Source of the DNA: Bacteroidales bacterium
GTDB taxonomy: Bacteria; Bacteroidota; Bacteroidia; Bacteroidales; UBA932
DNA: 7,254 nucleotides
Assembly (NCBI GenBank): GCA_017509375.1
Contig: JAFWPT010000308.1
Span: forward strand, 1-7,254
Direction: 5' to 3'
The notes beneath the pieces are model-generated. The model saw nothing but the letters and a program-made list of their open reading frames with translations. It searched no databases and was not told the DNA's origin. Positions 5,880 through 7,254 of this stretch are shown piece after piece; position 1 is the stretch's first letter, and the number at the start of each line of letters is the position of its first letter. Made by a program: the position numbers and the translations under genes.

Positions 5880-6977
5880 ATGAAAATACTGAAAGCCATA
5901 TTGCTTCTTTCCGTCCTGCTTGCTCCCGTTTCCCTCGGCGCACAGACCAGGCCGGAGACCAACCTGTTCAAAAAGACAATGAAAAAACCGTCAGTCAAAG
6001 CGGCAGACAAGTTCCTGGGAAAGTATCCTGAATCTGTTTACGCTCCTGCGGTACTGCATATGAAAGACTCACTGTTGCAGCTGGATTTCGTGCTGAACAA
6101 CATCAGCCGGATTTCCAAGGAAGATGCCCTCGGAATTGCCGGCGAGGCCATGGACGCCACCGGCTGGAAAAAAGACGGCAAGGAGCAGGTGCTGGCCCTT
6201 TACAAAGACCTTACGCTCAGGATTTTGTCGCCCGGAGGAGAATGGGAAGACTCACGCAGCATTCCAGTCTATTCCATGGAAGAAGAGCCCAGTTCCCTAT
6301 CGCTGGTACTGCCGATGGAAGTTATCTCCCCTCTGGGCGGACGCCGCAATTATATCCATTTCGGCTACTGCAACGGTGACGCGGAATACGTGGAGGTATT
6401 GTACCTCCCGGAAGAGGATATACTCCAGCAGGTGATATTCTACGGCAATCCAATTCCCGGCGAAGGCCTCTGTATAGAGGGGCAAAGTCCGGAAATGATG
6501 GAAGGATTAGTACTGACTCCGGAGCAGGCATGGCTGGTTCAAAGATTACGCGATAATCCTTCCCTGGTCCAGATTTCCAATGCCGACTTCCTAACGGACA
6601 CCGCCATACGCTGGTGGCTGGACAAGAACCCCAAAGCCTGGACCAGCGCCTCCCGCTTGAGTTTCGGCTTGCTGGATCCCGAATCCTCCATAGCCGCCGC
6701 CTGCAACAAGGCACGCAAAGAAAGGGGAAAAGGCAACGGTGCAGCCTTGTTTGACATCAAAGGCTACACCGTCATTTGTTCCGTTTCATACAAGACGGGA
6801 GAGTACTCGCTGGTTTGGTGCGAGCCGGTATGCAAAAACAAGCGCAGCGACAAATACCTTAGCACTATCTTCTTCGAAAGCGACGGAACTACTCTGGACC
6901 TGATCTACTACCGTGGCAACACCACCTTCAAGAAGAAGATTTCGCTCACGTCGAAGAGCCTGCAGCATTTTAAATAG
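5880..6977 (+). CDS. Secreted protein of unknown function (365 aa)
   Basis: I do not recognise this protein. It begins with a clear Sec signal peptide (Lys residues, then a Leu/Val-rich core, likely cleavage SLGA|Q after residue 21), so it is exported. After the signal, FLGKYPESVYAPAVL (about 45-59) has the YPxSxxxP look of a single helical TPR-like hairpin, but no repeats follow. The rest mixes acidic turns with aromatic strands (YIHFGYCNGDAEYVEVLYL, then IFYGN) and ends in strand-like segments (YTVICSVSYKTGEYSLVW; TIFFESDGTTLDLIYYRG) rich in alternating hydrophobics, suggesting a mostly beta C-terminal half. There is no lipobox and no transmembrane helix beyond the signal. The ATG is supported by the signal peptide and the -7 box upstream. 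It converges on the 74-residue gene 6 bases downstream, with no terminator visible. Confidence 0.85.
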   Translation: MKILKAILLLSVLLAPVSLGAQTRPETNLFKKTMKKPSVKAADKFLGKYPESVYAPAVLHMKDSLLQLDFVLNNISRISKEDALGIAGEAMDATGWKKDGKEQVLALYKDLTLRILSPGGEWEDSRSIPVYSMEEEPSSLSLVLPMEVISPLGGRRNYIHFGYCNGDAEYVEVLYLPEEDILQQVIFYGNPIPGEGLCIEGQSPEMMEGLVLTPEQAWLVQRLRDNPSLVQISNADFLTDTAIRWWLDKNPKAWTSASRLSFGLLDPESSIAAACNKARKERGKGNGAALFDIKGYTVICSVSYKTGEYSLVWCEPVCKNKRSDKYLSTIFFESDGTTLDLIYYRGNTTFKKKISLTSKSLQHFK

Positions 6978-6983
6978 CCGGCC

Positions 6984-7208
6984 TTACATCATCGCTATGA
7001 GGAAATTCTCATAGCCAAGCTTCTCTATGTAATTGAGATACTGAGCCTCCCAATTCATGTGCTCGGTCTCTCCGTCAATCCATTTCTGAATCAGTTTCTG
7101 GGTGGGATAGTCATCGGAGAAGGCCTCGGGCGACACGACAATCTGGGCCGAAAGGCTTCCGCCCAAAGCCAGCATTATCGCCAAAACAGTAATTAAAAGC
7201 TTTTTCAT
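6984..7208 (-). CDS. Small secreted protein of unknown function (74 aa)
   Basis: The product starts MKKLLITVLAIMLALGG and has a probable signal peptidase I site SLSA|Q after residue 21, leaving an acidic, aromatic mature part of about 53 residues (DDYPTQKLIQKWIDGE, then NWEAQYLNYIEKLGYENFL). No Cys, lipobox or known motif is seen. The clear signal peptide makes this a real gene rather than a shadow frame. The start is 15 bases from a possible upstream stop at 7224-7226, so it may be the last gene of a reverse-strand operon running in from beyond the window. Confidence 0.7.
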   Translation of the reverse strand: MKKLLITVLAIMLALGGSLSAQIVVSPEAFSDDYPTQKLIQKWIDGETEHMNWEAQYLNYIEKLGYENFLIAMM

Positions 7209-7223
7209 ATCAATAATACACTA

Positions 7224-7253
7224 TTATTCAATCACCCACTCTCCGGTTTTTGT
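7224..7253 (-). CDS. Possible C-terminal codons of an upstream reverse-strand gene (partial)
   Basis: At the window edge the reverse strand reads TKTGEWVIE and then TAA (7224-7226). This looks like a plausible protein C-terminus and would place the 74-residue gene 15 bases downstream, as in an operon. Only nine full codons are visible, and another frame also ends in a stop nearby, so the call is tentative. Confidence 0.35.
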   Translation of the reverse strand, partial: TKTGEWVIE

Positions 7254-7254
7254 C

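Noticed and set aside
5786..6010. A 74-codon reverse-strand frame across the promoter region and start of the 5880 gene
   Set aside because: It runs through AT-rich promoter sequence and antisense to a well-formed signal peptide, and the product has no coherent features.

Overview
The window looks like a chromosomal segment from a Bacteroidales-type bacterium (phylum Bacteroidota), probably gut-associated. The clues are exact copies of the Bacteroidota -7 promoter element (TAnnTTTG) in both divergent intergenic regions, no Shine-Dalgarno sequence before most starts, one lipoprotein and several Sec-signal proteins, and genes typical of polysaccharide-utilization loci. No SusC/SusD pair, RNA gene, CRISPR array or complete mobile element is visible.

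Positions 1-4612 are a small carbohydrate-degradation cluster. A right-handed beta-helix protein (5' end outside the window) is followed, in the same reading frame and separated only by one TGA codon, by a jelly-roll polysaccharide-lyase-like domain without its own signal peptide or usable upstream start. A perfect bidirectional terminator separates it from a convergent secreted serine esterase. The esterase is divergent from a second, intact lipoprotein copy of the same lyase-like family. That copy runs with a 1-nt gap into a GntR/FCD-family repressor gene. The esterase-lyase intergenic region carries a perfect 16-bp palindrome of the type bound by FCD-class uronate repressors, framed by opposed promoter elements. 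The simplest model is a locus for an acylated, probably uronic-acid-containing polysaccharide: esterase removes side groups, lyases cut the chain, and the repressor senses a breakdown product and controls both directions. The substrate cannot be read from the sequence.

Positions 4613-5768 (reverse strand) hold a 3-hydroxyacyl-CoA dehydrogenase-family gene and, abutting its stop codon, the last ~60 codons of a glutathione peroxidase whose first two thirds are missing.

Positions 5769-7254 hold a second divergent promoter region with an imperfect inverted repeat, a 365-residue secreted protein of unknown function, a convergent 74-residue secreted protein, and possibly the last codons of another reverse-strand gene at the edge.

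The observations most worth a second look are the lyase domain cut off by one in-frame TGA, the nested palindromic operator/promoter, and the peroxidase remnant.
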